NCBI GenBank assembly: GCA_963966185.1
Contig: CAWZYM010000324.1
Coordinates: forward strand, 1-64,000
DNA: 64,000 nucleotides
Direction: 5' to 3'
From: Rhabditoides inermis
Taxonomy: Eukaryota; Nematoda; Chromadorea; Rhabditida; Rhabditidae
This document shows positions 22,752-33,937 of this stretch, in pieces; within the stretch, counting starts at the first letter, position 1, and the number at the start of each line of letters is the position of its first letter. The translations under genes were made by a program, and so were the position numbers. The notes under the pieces are model-generated. The model searched no databases and was not told the DNA's origin. It worked only from the letters and a program-made list of their open reading frames with translations.

Positions 22752-25577
22752 TCAATTCAGTGTGTCAATGAAATGTTTGAATTTATTTTTGGCCTTCAGT
22801 TTGTATTTCAATAATAATTGTTTATTACTAAGAATAGTTTTTGAAATTTGAAAAGTAATTTTGTGAGAAGTATAACCATTTGCGAGATAAGTTTTGAACA
22901 GTTGTTGGCATCTTTGTTTAAAAGTTGACTTCATAGTGCAACATCTGAATATTCGTATGATTTCTCCATGCAAACAATTCATAGCAATGCTTGACTTGAT
23001 ATTACTTTCGTAGTGTGGGTATCTGATGACATCGAACGAGTAATCATCTGTTTTATTGTAGAGTTCTGTTGTTATTGAATTATGTTCCATTTTGATGTTC
23101 AAATCTAAGAATTCCGTTTCTTTGTTCTGTGTACTAGTTTGTTCAAGAGTCAGAGAGTTGTGATATATTTCGCTATTTATTTTAGAAACAATAGTGGACT
23201 TGTTCCTGTATATGATTAGAATATCATCCATGTATCTGCATATTTTTGACTGAGTATTTCGGAAATATTCCGAGTTTCGCATTACGTAAGTGTATTCCAT
23301 GAAGGATAGTGTCAAATCGGCTAGAAGAGGTGAACAATTATTACCTTGAGGGATACCGGATATTTGTTTGAAAATTAATCCTCCATAGAGAGCATAACTG
23401 TTTTTCAATATATATTCGAGCATAAATTTAATGTCACTTATATCATATGAATTTCCCGACTTTGTATCTGTAGCGCTGTAATAAACTTTCTTGTATCCAA
23501 CCACAATGAACTCTTTTTTGCTGTTTTTGAAACATAGATCAATCAATCCGAAGATATTTTTGATAACGGATTCGTGCGGTAAGTTTGTGAAAAGGCTACT
23601 GAAGTCCGCAGAAAACAGATTGAATTGACTAGGCTCTTTTATCGAATTACACATTTCAAGAACTTGCAGGCTGTTATTTATGGACCAGATAGGATTAATA
23701 TTTGTGCGCTGTGTTATTGATTTACAATAATTAATGAAATGGTGTTTTAAAAAGGTGAGTATTTTTTGCATTTCTAGTGAAACTGGTTTTAAACTGCTGT
23801 TAAAAGCTCCGGTTATGAAACGAAACTTTACTGGGTTTTTGTGCATTTTTGGTATAGCATAGATTTTCGGTAGAGCTTTATCATTTACATCTGTTGTTAA
23901 CTTCAGTGATTTAGTTGTTATCAGATGTCTGTTAATAATCTCGTCTTCTTTTTCATTCTGGTAGATAGTGTAAGTTGGATTCGAATTGTTGGTTGTGTTT
24001 GTGATATGATCATATCCTAATTCTTTGTTCATAAATTGTAAATATAGGTTTTTGCACGTGATAGCATAATTTCCAGAAGCTTTGTCCACACATGTGATTA
24101 CAAATTGGTCTTGCAACGTTTTCAATTCTAGTGGCATTCTTTTTTCGTTTATAAAATTAGGTTTGCAATCTTCATATCGTTTCAAAAGTTTTGTTTTTAT
24201 TTTGTTTTCAATATCCATAACTATGTTGCCGGGTATTTTATATATAGTCGATAGCTTTTCTAGGTGTTCTGTAACTAATTGCAATAGATCTGTGGTAATT
24301 TCTTCATCGTTTACAGATTTAGGAGATCGATATTTTGTTCCGTTCAGAATAATATTTCTCAGATCATTACTTTGTATCATATTATCATTTCCAGTAACAA
24401 TGTGTTTATAGTGCGAGTCTATGAACGATGGATAGTGGTTACAGTAACAGGCCGATGACAGTATTCTTTTAATTTGGCCAGTAGTCAAATTGCGTAGGAA
24501 TTTATTGTAGTTCATAATTTGTGTGCTATCTGGCAAATCATAAGTGTATAAAATTCTTGTTTTATAGTGTTTCTCATCCGTTGTTTTGAAGTAAGTATTT
24601 ATTGATCTGTTTATTAACTTGGCTAAATTGATTTCTTCCATGAATTTACCATAATATTGTACTTTCAGATTGTGATATTTCTGCGGTAGGATTTCGTTCA
24701 TTTTCTTTGAAACTAGTGACTTAGCAATTATACAGAAAACTTTGAGTTGAAGAGATTTACTCAGAAGGTTATAGGTTTCGTCGTTCACCATGTAATCCAA
24801 GAGATTTTCTATTGCATGTTTGTTAAGCGAATTGTAGTATTGATATAGTTGTTTTCCTTCGAGGGTTTCCACTGCACTTAGAATTGTAGAATTTGTCATC
24901 GTATTTTTGTAAGCAGGGATACTCCTTCTTCTTTTTCCTCGATATTTATGTTTATTTCTAGAGTTCGATATTTTAAGGCTAGTGAATGGATTATTTTCTA
25001 TTTTACATTTATGAAAGTCAATAACTGAGATATTTCCAAAAGTTTTGATTTGATCATTCAGTCCAAGCGGATATGCAGATTTAATCAAGTTTATCCAGAA
25101 GTGCTCTTTTTGCAATCTCACTTCAGTGACACAATTTTCTGACTGATTATCCAAGATAGTGATTTTGAATTCTTCGCAATCATGATCTGAGAGTTTGAAA
25201 TGTTTGCTAAGAAAAGTGTTTAACTTGTTGGTTTTGAAACTATTCCTATGCGCGGACATTCTTTGTTTGAGTGTTTGTTTAGTTTCACCGACATATTGCA
25301 TGTTGCATTTATTGCATGTTATTAGGTAAACTAAGTTCTTTGAGAGACAATTAGCATCATTTGATTTGAATGTAGGTATAGTCATTGAAGTGCATGAACT
25401 TGTTGTTTGTGATTTGAATTCTATTTTCGGACAAATAACACATCGTTTGTTATCACATCGTTTTCCAGTAAAAACTGTGTTTCCGGGAAGATCAGCCGTT
25501 GTTTGCTTTCTATCTGTCTGCACACGTTGAATTTCCTTAAGTAAGTAGTATGGTTTATCGTTGTTTTTGTACAGCAT
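22752..25577 (-). CDS. PLE polyprotein: N-terminal GIY-YIG endonuclease, C-terminal RT
   Basis: 941 codons without a stop. Residues about 41-77 form a Cys-rich, zinc-binding-like stretch (CDNKRCVICPKI ... C). Residues about 82-111 form a GIY-YIG nuclease core (LVYLITCNKCNMQYVGETKQ, then KQRMSAHR). The C-terminal half is a PLE-type reverse transcriptase: KFRFITGAF, FSADFSSLFTNLPH, the SGIPQGNNCSPLLADL motif and a catalytic YMDD at residues 782-785, followed by EFLDLNI. Canonical Penelope proteins have RT first and GIY-YIG at the C-terminus; the reverse order seen here is that of the Naiad-type permuted clade. The ORF appears intact, so the element may be active or only recently silent. The first Met was taken as the start; the few bases upstream contain a stop. 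Confidence 0.9.
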   Translation of the reverse strand: MLYKNNDKPYYLLKEIQRVQTDRKQTTADLPGNTVFTGKRCDNKRCVICPKIEFKSQTTSSCTSMTIPTFKSNDANCLSKNLVYLITCNKCNMQYVGETKQTLKQRMSAHRNSFKTNKLNTFLSKHFKLSDHDCEEFKITILDNQSENCVTEVRLQKEHFWINLIKSAYPLGLNDQIKTFGNISVIDFHKCKIENNPFTSLKISNSRNKHKYRGKRRRSIPAYKNTMTNSTILSAVETLEGKQLYQYYNSLNKHAIENLLDYMVNDETYNLLSKSLQLKVFCIIAKSLVSKKMNEILPQKYHNLKVQYYGKFMEEINLAKLINRSINTYFKTTDEKHYKTRILYTYDLPDSTQIMNYNKFLRNLTTGQIKRILSSACYCNHYPSFIDSHYKHIVTGNDNMIQSNDLRNIILNGTKYRSPKSVNDEEITTDLLQLVTEHLEKLSTIYKIPGNIVMDIENKIKTKLLKRYEDCKPNFINEKRMPLELKTLQDQFVITCVDKASGNYAITCKNLYLQFMNKELGYDHITNTTNNSNPTYTIYQNEKEDEIINRHLITTKSLKLTTDVNDKALPKIYAIPKMHKNPVKFRFITGAFNSSLKPVSLEMQKILTFLKHHFINYCKSITQRTNINPIWSINNSLQVLEMCNSIKEPSQFNLFSADFSSLFTNLPHESVIKNIFGLIDLCFKNSKKEFIVVGYKKVYYSATDTKSGNSYDISDIKFMLEYILKNSYALYGGLIFKQISGIPQGNNCSPLLADLTLSFMEYTYVMRNSEYFRNTQSKICRYMDDILIIYRNKSTIVSKINSEIYHNSLTLEQTSTQNKETEFLDLNIKMEHNSITTELYNKTDDYSFDVIRYPHYESNIKSSIAMNCLHGEIIRIFRCCTMKSTFKQRCQQLFKTYLANGYTSHKITFQISKTILSNKQLLLKYKLKAKNKFKHFIDTLN

Positions 25578-25610
25578 TTAGAGGCAGCTGCGCCTGTTTT
25601 TGGGTAAAGG

Positions 25611-26420
25611 GTGAGAGTGGAACTGGGGAATACAAGAGTATTTCATGAGTATTGTGCGAGGCCAGGACCTGTCATCCCACCTTACAGCAATGGCAGTGAG
25701 TACCAACTCTCGTGCATCAGCGGGGTGTCTGCCCCATCCCACTGCCAACCTGAGTTCGGGGTGGGACCGCTTTGTTGGTCAACACCAGAGTTTAACCTCT
25801 CTTTCGTTACTGTAGACTCTGGGTAGCATGAGTGATCACATGAGTGATGTGTTTGTAGTCTGATGGGTCACAAGAGGTTGGGTGGTGTGTTGGCGGCGGA
25901 GAGAGGCGAGTGATCGACCGCGAGTGTTCTTTGATCCCGCTGCCCACACCGATTGTTCGCTTGAGTGTTCATCGTGATGTGCTTTGCGCTCCAACCTGCC
26001 AACCGGCAAGCACATCTAGTGTTCATTGATTGGTGCAAGAGGAGATCCGAGGATCAGTGTTCACAGACTTGGGTCATAGTGCGACTTATATCAGTCACTT
26101 AGTGGTCGCGCGTACAAACAGACTAATTTGTGCAGGAAAAGGCGTTGTAGACATGAAATGGTTCGGAAACATATTGGTTAGTGTGTTTGTGCGTATTACA
26201 ATCTTTATAGATAAGATAGTAGAAAAAAGGGTTATATGTGGGGTAGTTGCGTCAAAAGACGAATAGAGTCCCATAAGGGACTGGGTGCGTCAAAAAGACG
26301 TAAAATTCGTCCCATAAGGGACGCGGGTTGGTCTTGCGACCAAAGTGTACGAGTAAGATAAGACAGGTCATACTGGGGAGAGGGTAATTTCTCCCCCCGA
26401 ATCACCCAGCATCACTGCCA
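25611..26420. other. 5' region of the full-length PLE
   Basis: Non-coding sequence between the PLE start codon and the tandem copy. It shows a pair of related segments with GTCCCATAAGGGAC near 26269-26282 and 26308-26321, each a palindrome preceded by AAAAGACG. Confidence 0.6.
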
Positions 26421-26426
26421 TATCGA

Positions 26427-27313
26427 ATTACAAGAAATTCAAAGAAGTAATGCATTGAAAAATCATAGTACACATTCGGTTTCGGTCCCTTCCACCAGAC
26501 CGAATGTGTAAACCTACCAGCCGGGACCATCATCAGTGATGAACCGGTAGGCAAGTGTACAAAGTAGTATTACAAGAAAAAGGGGAAAATATTTCTAGAG
26601 GGTTATCGATCGTCTACGACGCTTAGGGATAGGGGTCAACAAAAATTGGGAGCAACCTAACGAGAGAGGGGAATGCGACACGACTGATTTGAGAGCGGCG
26701 ACTGCGAGTCACATAGACTTTTAGTGCAGATCGGTAGATCAGACAGAGCGCAGAGAAAGAGGGGATGACGGATGAGATCAATTCAGTGTGTCAATGAAAT
26801 GTTTGAATTTATTTTTGGCCTTCAGTTTGTATTTCAATAATAATTGTTTATTACTAAGAATAGTTTTTGAAATTTGAAAAGTAATTTTGTGAGAAGTATA
26901 ACCATTTGCGAGATAAGTTTTGAACAGTTGTTGGCATCTTTGTTTAAAAGTTGACTTCATAGTGCAACATCTGAATATTCGTATGATTTCTCCATGCAAA
27001 CAATTCATAGCAATGCTTGACTTGATATTACTTTCGTAGTGTGGGTATCTGATGACATCGAACGAGTAATCATCTGTTTTATTGTAGAGTTCTGTTGTTA
27101 TTGAATTATGTTCCATTTTGATGTTCAAATCTAAGAATTCCGTTTCTTTGTTCTGTGTACTAGTTTGTTCAAGAGTCAGAGAGTTGTGATATATTTCGCT
27201 ATTTATTTTAGAAACAATAGTGGACTTGTTCCTGTATATGATTAGAATATCATCCATGTATCTGCATATTTTTGACTGAGTATTTCGGAAATATTCCGAG
27301 TTTCGCATTACGT
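26427..27313 (-). mobile_element. 5'-truncated tandem copy of the same PLE
   Basis: By eye this is nearly identical to 22408-23287, with one 7-nt insertion (near 26767). It keeps the last about 177 codons of the RT ORF, the 3' hairpins and the 3' region. It lies directly upstream, in sense orientation, of the full element, so it plays the part of a 5' pseudo-LTR. Its outer end (27313) abuts host intron sequence 15 bases before the last receptor exon. Confidence 0.9.
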
Positions 27314-27636
27314 CCAAACTCATTTCAGGTGAGCGACGCGTCTCCCCTCGGTCGCTTCTCACCGCCAATGCTTAACCATGTTCTCAATGAGTTTTCCGAA
27401 TAAATACATATAATAGAGCGAGTGTGCTTGTACAGTTTTGAGTTTTTTTTCGAAGGTTAATGTTTTTGCCGCGAAATGGCTAAAAAATGTATTAGCAGCC
27501 AGTACAGCTTGATGGATGCCACAGTATTATCATTGTAGCAGAGCTCACCAAGATCAAGATGAACAAAGCGCTTTTATCCAGTACTATCATCTAACATTAG
27601 AGACAATAATTCGCGGTTAGAAAACTGTTCAAGTCT

Positions 27637-30600
27637 TTAAAATAGCTTGAAAATGGCAGTGATGAAGGAGAGTGAGACTTTGAAGAGGTCGACTGTCTTT
27701 GTGGGCTTGAGCTTGCGCGATCGCTGGGCAGCGGGCGGCAGGGTGATCTTTTTAGAGACGCCAGTGTCCAGTGTTTTCGCAGACACGGCGGCAGCGAATG
27801 TGGTGGGAATATTGGTAGTGGATGGGGTGGTAGATTGGGTAGTCGTCGTTGGTTGGGTAGTCGTTGGGTCGGCAGGATCCCTGTCGTACTTGTCCTTCGG
27901 GCACACCTCACCATAAGCAGGACAGAGCAACGCGCCACTGTAGCTCGTGCCGTCTTTCGTCTGAAGCAAATTGTTCACAACTCCTAGGCAGCACTGTGTA
28001 CCGTTTCGATGGCGATCTTTTTTGCCTCGTCAGTCTTGAGGCATTTGTGCGCCGTGCCAGCGACTGTGATGTACAGGTAGTTCGAGTAACACGTCACCTC
28101 AACATGATACCAGTCAAACGGACAGAATGTGATCAAACCTTGTAGCATCCACCATGATGTTGATCCGATTTGACAGCAACAACCTTTCCGTTTTTCTTCC
28201 ACCTCGACTCGAAGTCGATACAGCGCGAAGTGGTACCGTACTCCTGAAACATGTATGTGCCAACATCTGTTCAGTCGTTTTTAATCACTTGTAGGTACTC
28301 GACAGTCTTGCTTTCGTCCGCAGTGAAACAGTATTTGTCGACATCGTCCTTAACAAACACATCGTAATGGACTTTTCTGTCAACTCACCTTCACAAACGG
28401 ACAGTCATTTGCAAAAAGTGATCTATGAAGAGGACCGTAGTTGGCAACATCAGTATCGTTGACACCATCGATATGTTCGAAATATTGATATTTTGGTTTA
28501 GGTTTGTCGTGCATAGTTCTATCCACCAAATCACAACCACCGATGCTCTCGCGATTGGCCGAGCACCTGATTAAACAGTCACTAGGTGAAAAAATGTATA
28601 TTAATAGGTACCTCTTATGTTGTTTGACAAACAAGGTTGAATTCAATGACTTCAATCGCATATCCTCTTGATCGCAGAACGGAGAGGGTTGCTTGCCAGC
28701 CGCCCTTCGGTCCTTGATCCACTCGCCACAGCTCTTTTCCGCAAATTTGCAGCCAAGATTGCGGCCCCAGTGAAGAAGATCGGCACGTCTGAAAATCATA
28801 GTGCTTCTTTTGATATGCAAGTCAATCACGCACTTGTAATCAACACGATACCAGCCACTATCTTCCATCAACGCCAAAGTGACTCTGGATACAGGAACCG
28901 AGATTTGAGAAAGCCTGCGACAACAAGTACAACATCGAAACAGATACGATCTACACACGAGGCTGTCATGAGCTCGTTTCGGAAGAGACGAGTTTCCCAG
29001 TGGCTTCCGGCAGATCCTTCGTTACCTTCGTTTTCCAGCTCCATGCCTGATTAATTTCATTCAATAGTTTGCGAAAACCGGATCGTCTACCAGATAAACA
29101 AAAGAAAAGAGATTGAGAGGAAGAGTGAGAGAGAGGTGTAGTTTGACCTTGTAGTGTGTCACATCCAAAGTGGCGGCGGGTCTCTCGTACGACGCGCGGC
29201 GTAATAATCTTGGAGGAGACGTGCAGGAATTTGCGCTTGACAGTCCACCAGTCGTATGTCACCGTCGTCTTCAACACTTGATGCAGCGAGCTGCTCGCCA
29301 GACCGCCTTGTTCGTCCCTCAAACCCGAGTGACGGTCAACAACCAGTACCAACTATCGTATCTCGTGCAATGAGCAAAGATGCAGGTATATGAGCACAAG
29401 TATGATTACCTCTTGATGTAGGGCGTGCCGTCGTCTTTCCGATAGTAGGGAAAGAGAGATTTGCTGAATGCGAGCGCATGTGCCAATTCGTGGGTCATTA
29501 TGTCCTTCCACTTCTTAACACAACATACGTCAGCACATGTTTACTTCTACTTTTTAAGCGAATCGATAATCTCTTTTTCTCCATTTTAATATCACAGTCA
29601 TGAGATAAAAATCCCGATCCGTTAGCATAAACTCATGTACTCGTCCTAGCAATTGTGTTTGCGAAGAAGTTGAACTAATCATCTAGTAACCACATATCGA
29701 TGTTTGCCGTGAATCGAGAGGAAAGAAGGGCGCCATGCTGATGCACACATTTTACAGTCCACTTTGCTATTGCTCACCTTAGCGGAATTGTCTGGAAGCG
29801 GCGCGCATACTCTGGCCCATCCCGCAATCGGACGATCGAACGTCGCCTCCAGCTGACAGTGCGCCGCACTAGCGAGCACCCTCTGCAACACATTCGATAT
29901 ATTTTCATCATTGTCACTCGATAGATTTTCATCATTGTCATCAAGGAATATACATCAAAAGTAATCGATTTGAAATGTCTTGAATGTAGCGGAACGGACA
30001 GTGGCCAGTGGCATTGTATTGACGGGGATCATACCTCCGGGCACTGTGCGGTGACCACGTACAGCACGAAGTCGGCGTTGGGAATGCCGGCCGTCTTCTC
30101 CAGCTCCTCCTTCACATTCTTGTTGTTCCATGGAAGAGCCTGCAACACGTGGACACATGGACAGGCCACACACAAGGCGCGCTCACATTGACTTTACACG
30201 AGGCGAGGTCGCGCGCGCCGCCGTTTCTGCGATCACAGTGCTCACACGGCTGAAAACAGAAAAATTATCAATTGATATGAGATACATAGCCGCATCATAC
30301 TTGTAAGTAATCACTGGTACATCAGCACCCCCTGCTAGATGTGAGGGGTCAGGAGTTAGGGCGGGGCCAAAAGAGGAGACCGCGACGCGAGCCGCACGCG
30401 TTCTTCAAAAACGGCGTGGGTGGCATGAATGTTCGCGCCAATTTGCATATTCGCACTTCAGACTATGTATGAGCGGTAGTACATTTCACAGAAAATGGAA
30501 GTACTTGGAACACTTTTTATTTTTGGAATGCGCATTTCACAAGGAATCCGTTGGTGATACAGTCATGTGGAAATAAGAAAGCGAAAAAGATTCACCCAGT

Positions 30601-31869
30601 ATTTGCGTAAACGTTTACTGTTTTTGTTGTTTATTTATGGACTTGTACGTGATAATGGAGTCTTTCTTTAGAGACAACTTCAAGAATATGTCTAGTTTAA
30701 TTAGTCGTATCATTCCCCCGAGGTGTGGCTGTGCAGTGATATCGCCAGAATACCGTAGGTTATGTACGGACTGGTATGGTCAGAATACCCTAGGCTATGC
30801 GCTGTAATTGCATGCAACTGAAGAGTGAAGTGTGCGAGAATGCGAGGCGGGTCGAAAATCACTCAAATTCGAAATTTGGCGCGCACGCGAAAACTTCAAA
30901 CATTAGGGTGTTGTGGTGGAACTAACTAACTATTCCTTTGGATTGTATCTGACCCTGAGATGTTCTTGGGGAATGTCGACGTAGGAGCACTTGTTCCCGC
31001 TGTAACAGTCGCCTAGGCACATCATCCGACCCGACACCAGCCAGCCGTAGTCGCACTTCCTGAATCGATGTGTTAGAGATCGAGTCACGACCCGGCGCGC
31101 GTTCACTGATTTGCGTGACGGTAGCCGCACGCGACGCACACGTCGGTTTCGGAGAATAAGCGAACATGATCTCATGGTTCAGTGGCTAGCGAGCGCGGCC
31201 AGTCTGTTTATCGCAGGTCCGATTCCTTTCGCTGCCACACGTTTCGTTTTCGACAGTGGATTTCACGTTTGTTATTTTGTGGGTTGCACGTTTGTTATTT
31301 CGCGTGAAATCAATAAACCGCGCTATTTGCGTGCTTTGCGCTCTTTTTGAGAAATCAAAGTTCATTTGTCCGATGAAGGTCATGTGTCCTTAGTCAGCGC
31401 TCGTATTCTCAGCAGCACTCAAGAAATTCTCAAATGTCTACCTGGCGAGACGAAGGGGCTCCGTCAGTCGGCGCACCTTCAACACGCTCGACCAATACGC
31501 GACTGCCGCCTCGGTCGCGTTCTTGACGAGGTCACTAAACGGGAAGTGAGTATCAATCGATAATCAATCGATAACGCACGCATCCGCGACGCTGAGAGCA
31601 TCGATGGATGGGTCGTAGTGGACGTGGATTCGAATGGGCTGCCACTCTTCGGAAAGTGGCGGGGCGCCGGCAGCAGTGACGTAAGAGACATCAACGTGTC
31701 TGGTGATCGAAGACGCCGGCGGCGACTGGAATCGAAAGTGGTTTGTCAGGATGCGAATGAAGTTTCGAGAAGACCTGCTCACCACGTATCCACAGTTGGA
31801 GTCGACTCCGAAATCGAAAGCGGCGACACAGGCGAGGAGACAGGCGGCGAGTAGCCACGCGCGCCGCAT
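27637..31869 (-). CDS. Leishmanolysin-like (M8) metalloprotease, GPI-anchored, copy A
   Basis: Zinc metalloprotease of peptidase family M8 (GP63/leishmanolysin), predicted secreted and cell-surface. About 17 exons join in phase from ATG 31867-31869 to TAA 27637-27639, about 690 aa. Exon 31783-31869 holds a signal peptide (MRRAWLLAACLLACVAA); 31580-31725 follows. Later exons carry AYWSSVLKVRRL, a Cys-rich stretch, DFVLYV, FDRPIAGWA, the active site DIMTHELAHALAFS (HExxH, near 29412-29515), the third zinc ligand in GSHWETRLFRNELM (near 28980-29045), LALMEDSGWYRVDY and HWGRNLGCKF, then GALLCPAYGEVCP. The C-terminus has a Thr-rich stalk and a hydrophobic tail (VSLSFITAIFKLF), which suggests a GPI signal. 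Most introns are 40-70 nt. Intron 1 is open in frame here but has a stop in copy B, which confirms it as an intron. Tandem paralogue at 36.5-42.5 kb. Confidence 0.88.
31177..31242 (+). repeat. tRNA-like element in protease copy A intron
   Basis: GGTTCAGTGGCTAGCGAGCG (A-box-like) and GGTCCGATTCC (B-box-like) are spaced as in a tRNA, but the acceptor stem does not close. The same block is present at 40022-40087 in copy B, so it predates the duplication. It is a SINE-like relic rather than a working tRNA gene. Confidence 0.6.
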
Positions 31870-32040
31870 CCTACACAAGACATGGGGAACCATCAAAACA
31901 AGGCAACCACACGAAAGGAAAGCGAGACAAGAAATGACATGTGGTCAGTCGACAGCAGCGGATAGCGGCAACGACTCACTGCATAAAGAGACTCGTTAAC
32001 GAGCGGGCTCAACTTTGACGTGAAAAGCGTGAGAAATTTG

Positions 32041-32975
32041 AATTACTACCAGCGCGGCAGCGCTGGTTGGTTTGTGTTAACCCTAGTCGCGCGCTAGAAT
32101 CGGCAAAACGCGACTGAACGAAAGGTCCCTTAGAATCTTTGCGAGAACAATGTGATGCTGATAGATGTTATCAGGATGTTAGAAAATGGTTAAGTTTCGA
32201 TTTTGGTAACGCTAGCTGTTGTAGGAAGCGAGATACGCGCGCGCGCCCCCTGAGGGGCAGGCAATCCCCCGTGTACGGAACGTTTTCTAGGGGGGGGGGG
32301 GGGTGGCGCGCACCGGCTGCCCCCAGCAGACAGGAGGTGCACAATCCGCATTGCCTGTGGATTGCACTAATATCGTTTAGATCGCGTGCTCTGCCGTGCG
32401 CACGGTAGTGTTGTGGTTAGTGATTGCGCCCGTTGAGACACATGGCTCGAGTTCGGCTCCGGCTGGTGGCAACCCTTTTGTAATATATGATTTTACATAG
32501 AAATGACATTGGAATTGTAAATTTTCCCATCAGCATTACCTAAACTCTTTTTTTGCAAATTTAATACAATTTTGGACTCAACAAGGTGGGTGAACTGTTG
32601 GATTTCTTTTAAAAAATGTTTTGTGGTTCATGTTAATGTAGATGGAATTATATGAAATATAATAAAAGTACATTCATTATCTTTTAAAAGGACTTCCGTA
32701 AGAGAAGAGTTTGTGTTACTCAACGTAATGCAACAAAAGCTCATGCATTTTATCAATCGAAATAGTACACAAACCTGCTCCAATAGTTCAACAAGTTATA
32801 TATAATCGATCGGATACAGAAATCAATTTCCCGACATACAACATTTGCTCGCATTAGTTTTAATTGCAGAAAGAGCAGGTTTGTTTACTATTTCGATTGA
32901 TAAAATGCATGAGCTTTTGTTGCATTACGTTGAGTAACACAAACTCTTCTCTTACGGAAGTCCTTTTAAAAGATA
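32041..32975 (+). mobile_element. Composite tRNA-like plus foldback element, copy 1
   Basis: It starts with ACCAGCGCGGCAGCGCTGG (itself a hairpin) and runs through GCGCGCTAGAATC. A tRNA-like block (32398-32470: TGGTTAGTGATTGCGC and GAGTTCGGCTCC) follows. It ends in a foldback whose arms (about 32670-32785 and 32872-32975) share GTAATGCAACAAAAGCTCAT. A second copy is at 43520-44312 and the left part recurs at 56040-56170. Confidence 0.7.
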
Positions 32976-33359
32976 ATTTGAGTTTTAGTTTTCACAAAAT
33001 ATCAAACAATTGAGACATTTTCAATTATGAAAATCATATATTTTCTGAAAGTTCGTTTTCTACTGAATTTATTAAAGCAGTAATAACGCTCAAATAACTT
33101 TTAGAAAAACCGAACATATGACGCGCGCGATGAAACAACCATTTTCCCAAATGAAGAAACATTTTCTGATAGCGGGAGGTAGCCTTCAATAAATTGTATA
33201 CAAACTTGCGTGTGAGCTTCTGGGCGAGCGCTTGCACTCGAAGCTGAACTGATAGGCGCGAATCTCTGCTCGGCCGCTCGGCGTGGTGCTGGTGTGTGTC
33301 GTCCCTCCTTATCCTGTCCCTTGTGCCCTTGTCTGCCTTCTTTCTTCAGTACACTCACT

Positions 33360-33405
33360 GTGCATATACAGTAAACCTACAGTATATCTACAGTATACCT
33401 ACAGA
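33360..33405. repeat. Short tandem repeat, unit about ACAGTATAYCT
   Basis: Four imperfect copies of an 11-12 bp unit containing CTACAGTATA. Confidence 0.6.
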
Positions 33406-33937
33406 AGGCATCAGGCTTCAGAGACATCAGACTATAAATGTTTAATCGCGCCTAATTCGCCAAGTCATATTCACGCTACTCACCCACATCATACATCGAG
33501 TGTTTGTACAAGATACCAAATATCAAATATAAGCAAAATCATTATCACCATCCGATTCATCGCAAGACGCAAGTTTCCGGTTCGAATAATATATAATGTT
33601 AGGTAGTTTATTCACCTTTCAATTCGTCTGAGTTTTTTCTGAACTTTATTTTTTTCCATTTTCAAACAGTCTCATTCACAATGAGTTTATACGGTGGCGT
33701 CTGTTGCTTTATAATAATAATAATAATTGTTTATCCATAAAACAATCAAGCACTGAATGAGGATAGTGGGGATGATTTGGTCGGTCGATGTGTCGAGCAA
33801 TCCAAGTCCACACACCGCAAGGCGAGACTGCAGCGCGCCCCTCAGAGGCACACACAAGTGCTTGTGTGAGACACGCGCTCCCGGTAGGAAGCGCGTGTCT
33901 CTTTCTCCGTTGACACGCGCGCGCCGGTTGTGAATAC

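Larger units (their letters stand above)
22408..26426 (-). mobile_element. Full-length Penelope-like element with permuted domains (Naiad-like)
   Basis: Sense is the minus strand. The element carries one long ORF (22752-25577), a 3' region of 344 bp with two adjacent hairpins (22451-22490 and 22494-22532), and an 849-bp 5' region. The first (3'-most) 880 bp recur at 26427-27313 directly upstream in sense direction, giving the head-to-tail partial tandem (pseudo-LTR) arrangement usual for PLEs. It lies in the last intron of a chemoreceptor pseudogene. Confidence 0.85.
22084..27375 (+). pseudogene. Broken 3' end of a second chemoreceptor, split by a PLE
   Basis: Exon 22084-22189 is the TM7 exon of a paralogue of the 16.7 kb receptor (CWFPLFDSIIVIYFVGCYRRA), but the frame meets TGA at 22187-22189, where the intact copy continues. 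Homology goes on past the stop into the donor region. The matching final exon is 27329-27375 (after CATTTCAG), reading ERRVSP like the intact gene's last exon, followed by the same polyadenylation context (AATAAA at 27399). No upstream receptor exons were found between 20.2 and 22.1 kb. The intron between the two surviving exons contains the full PLE and its tandem fragment. Confidence 0.8.
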
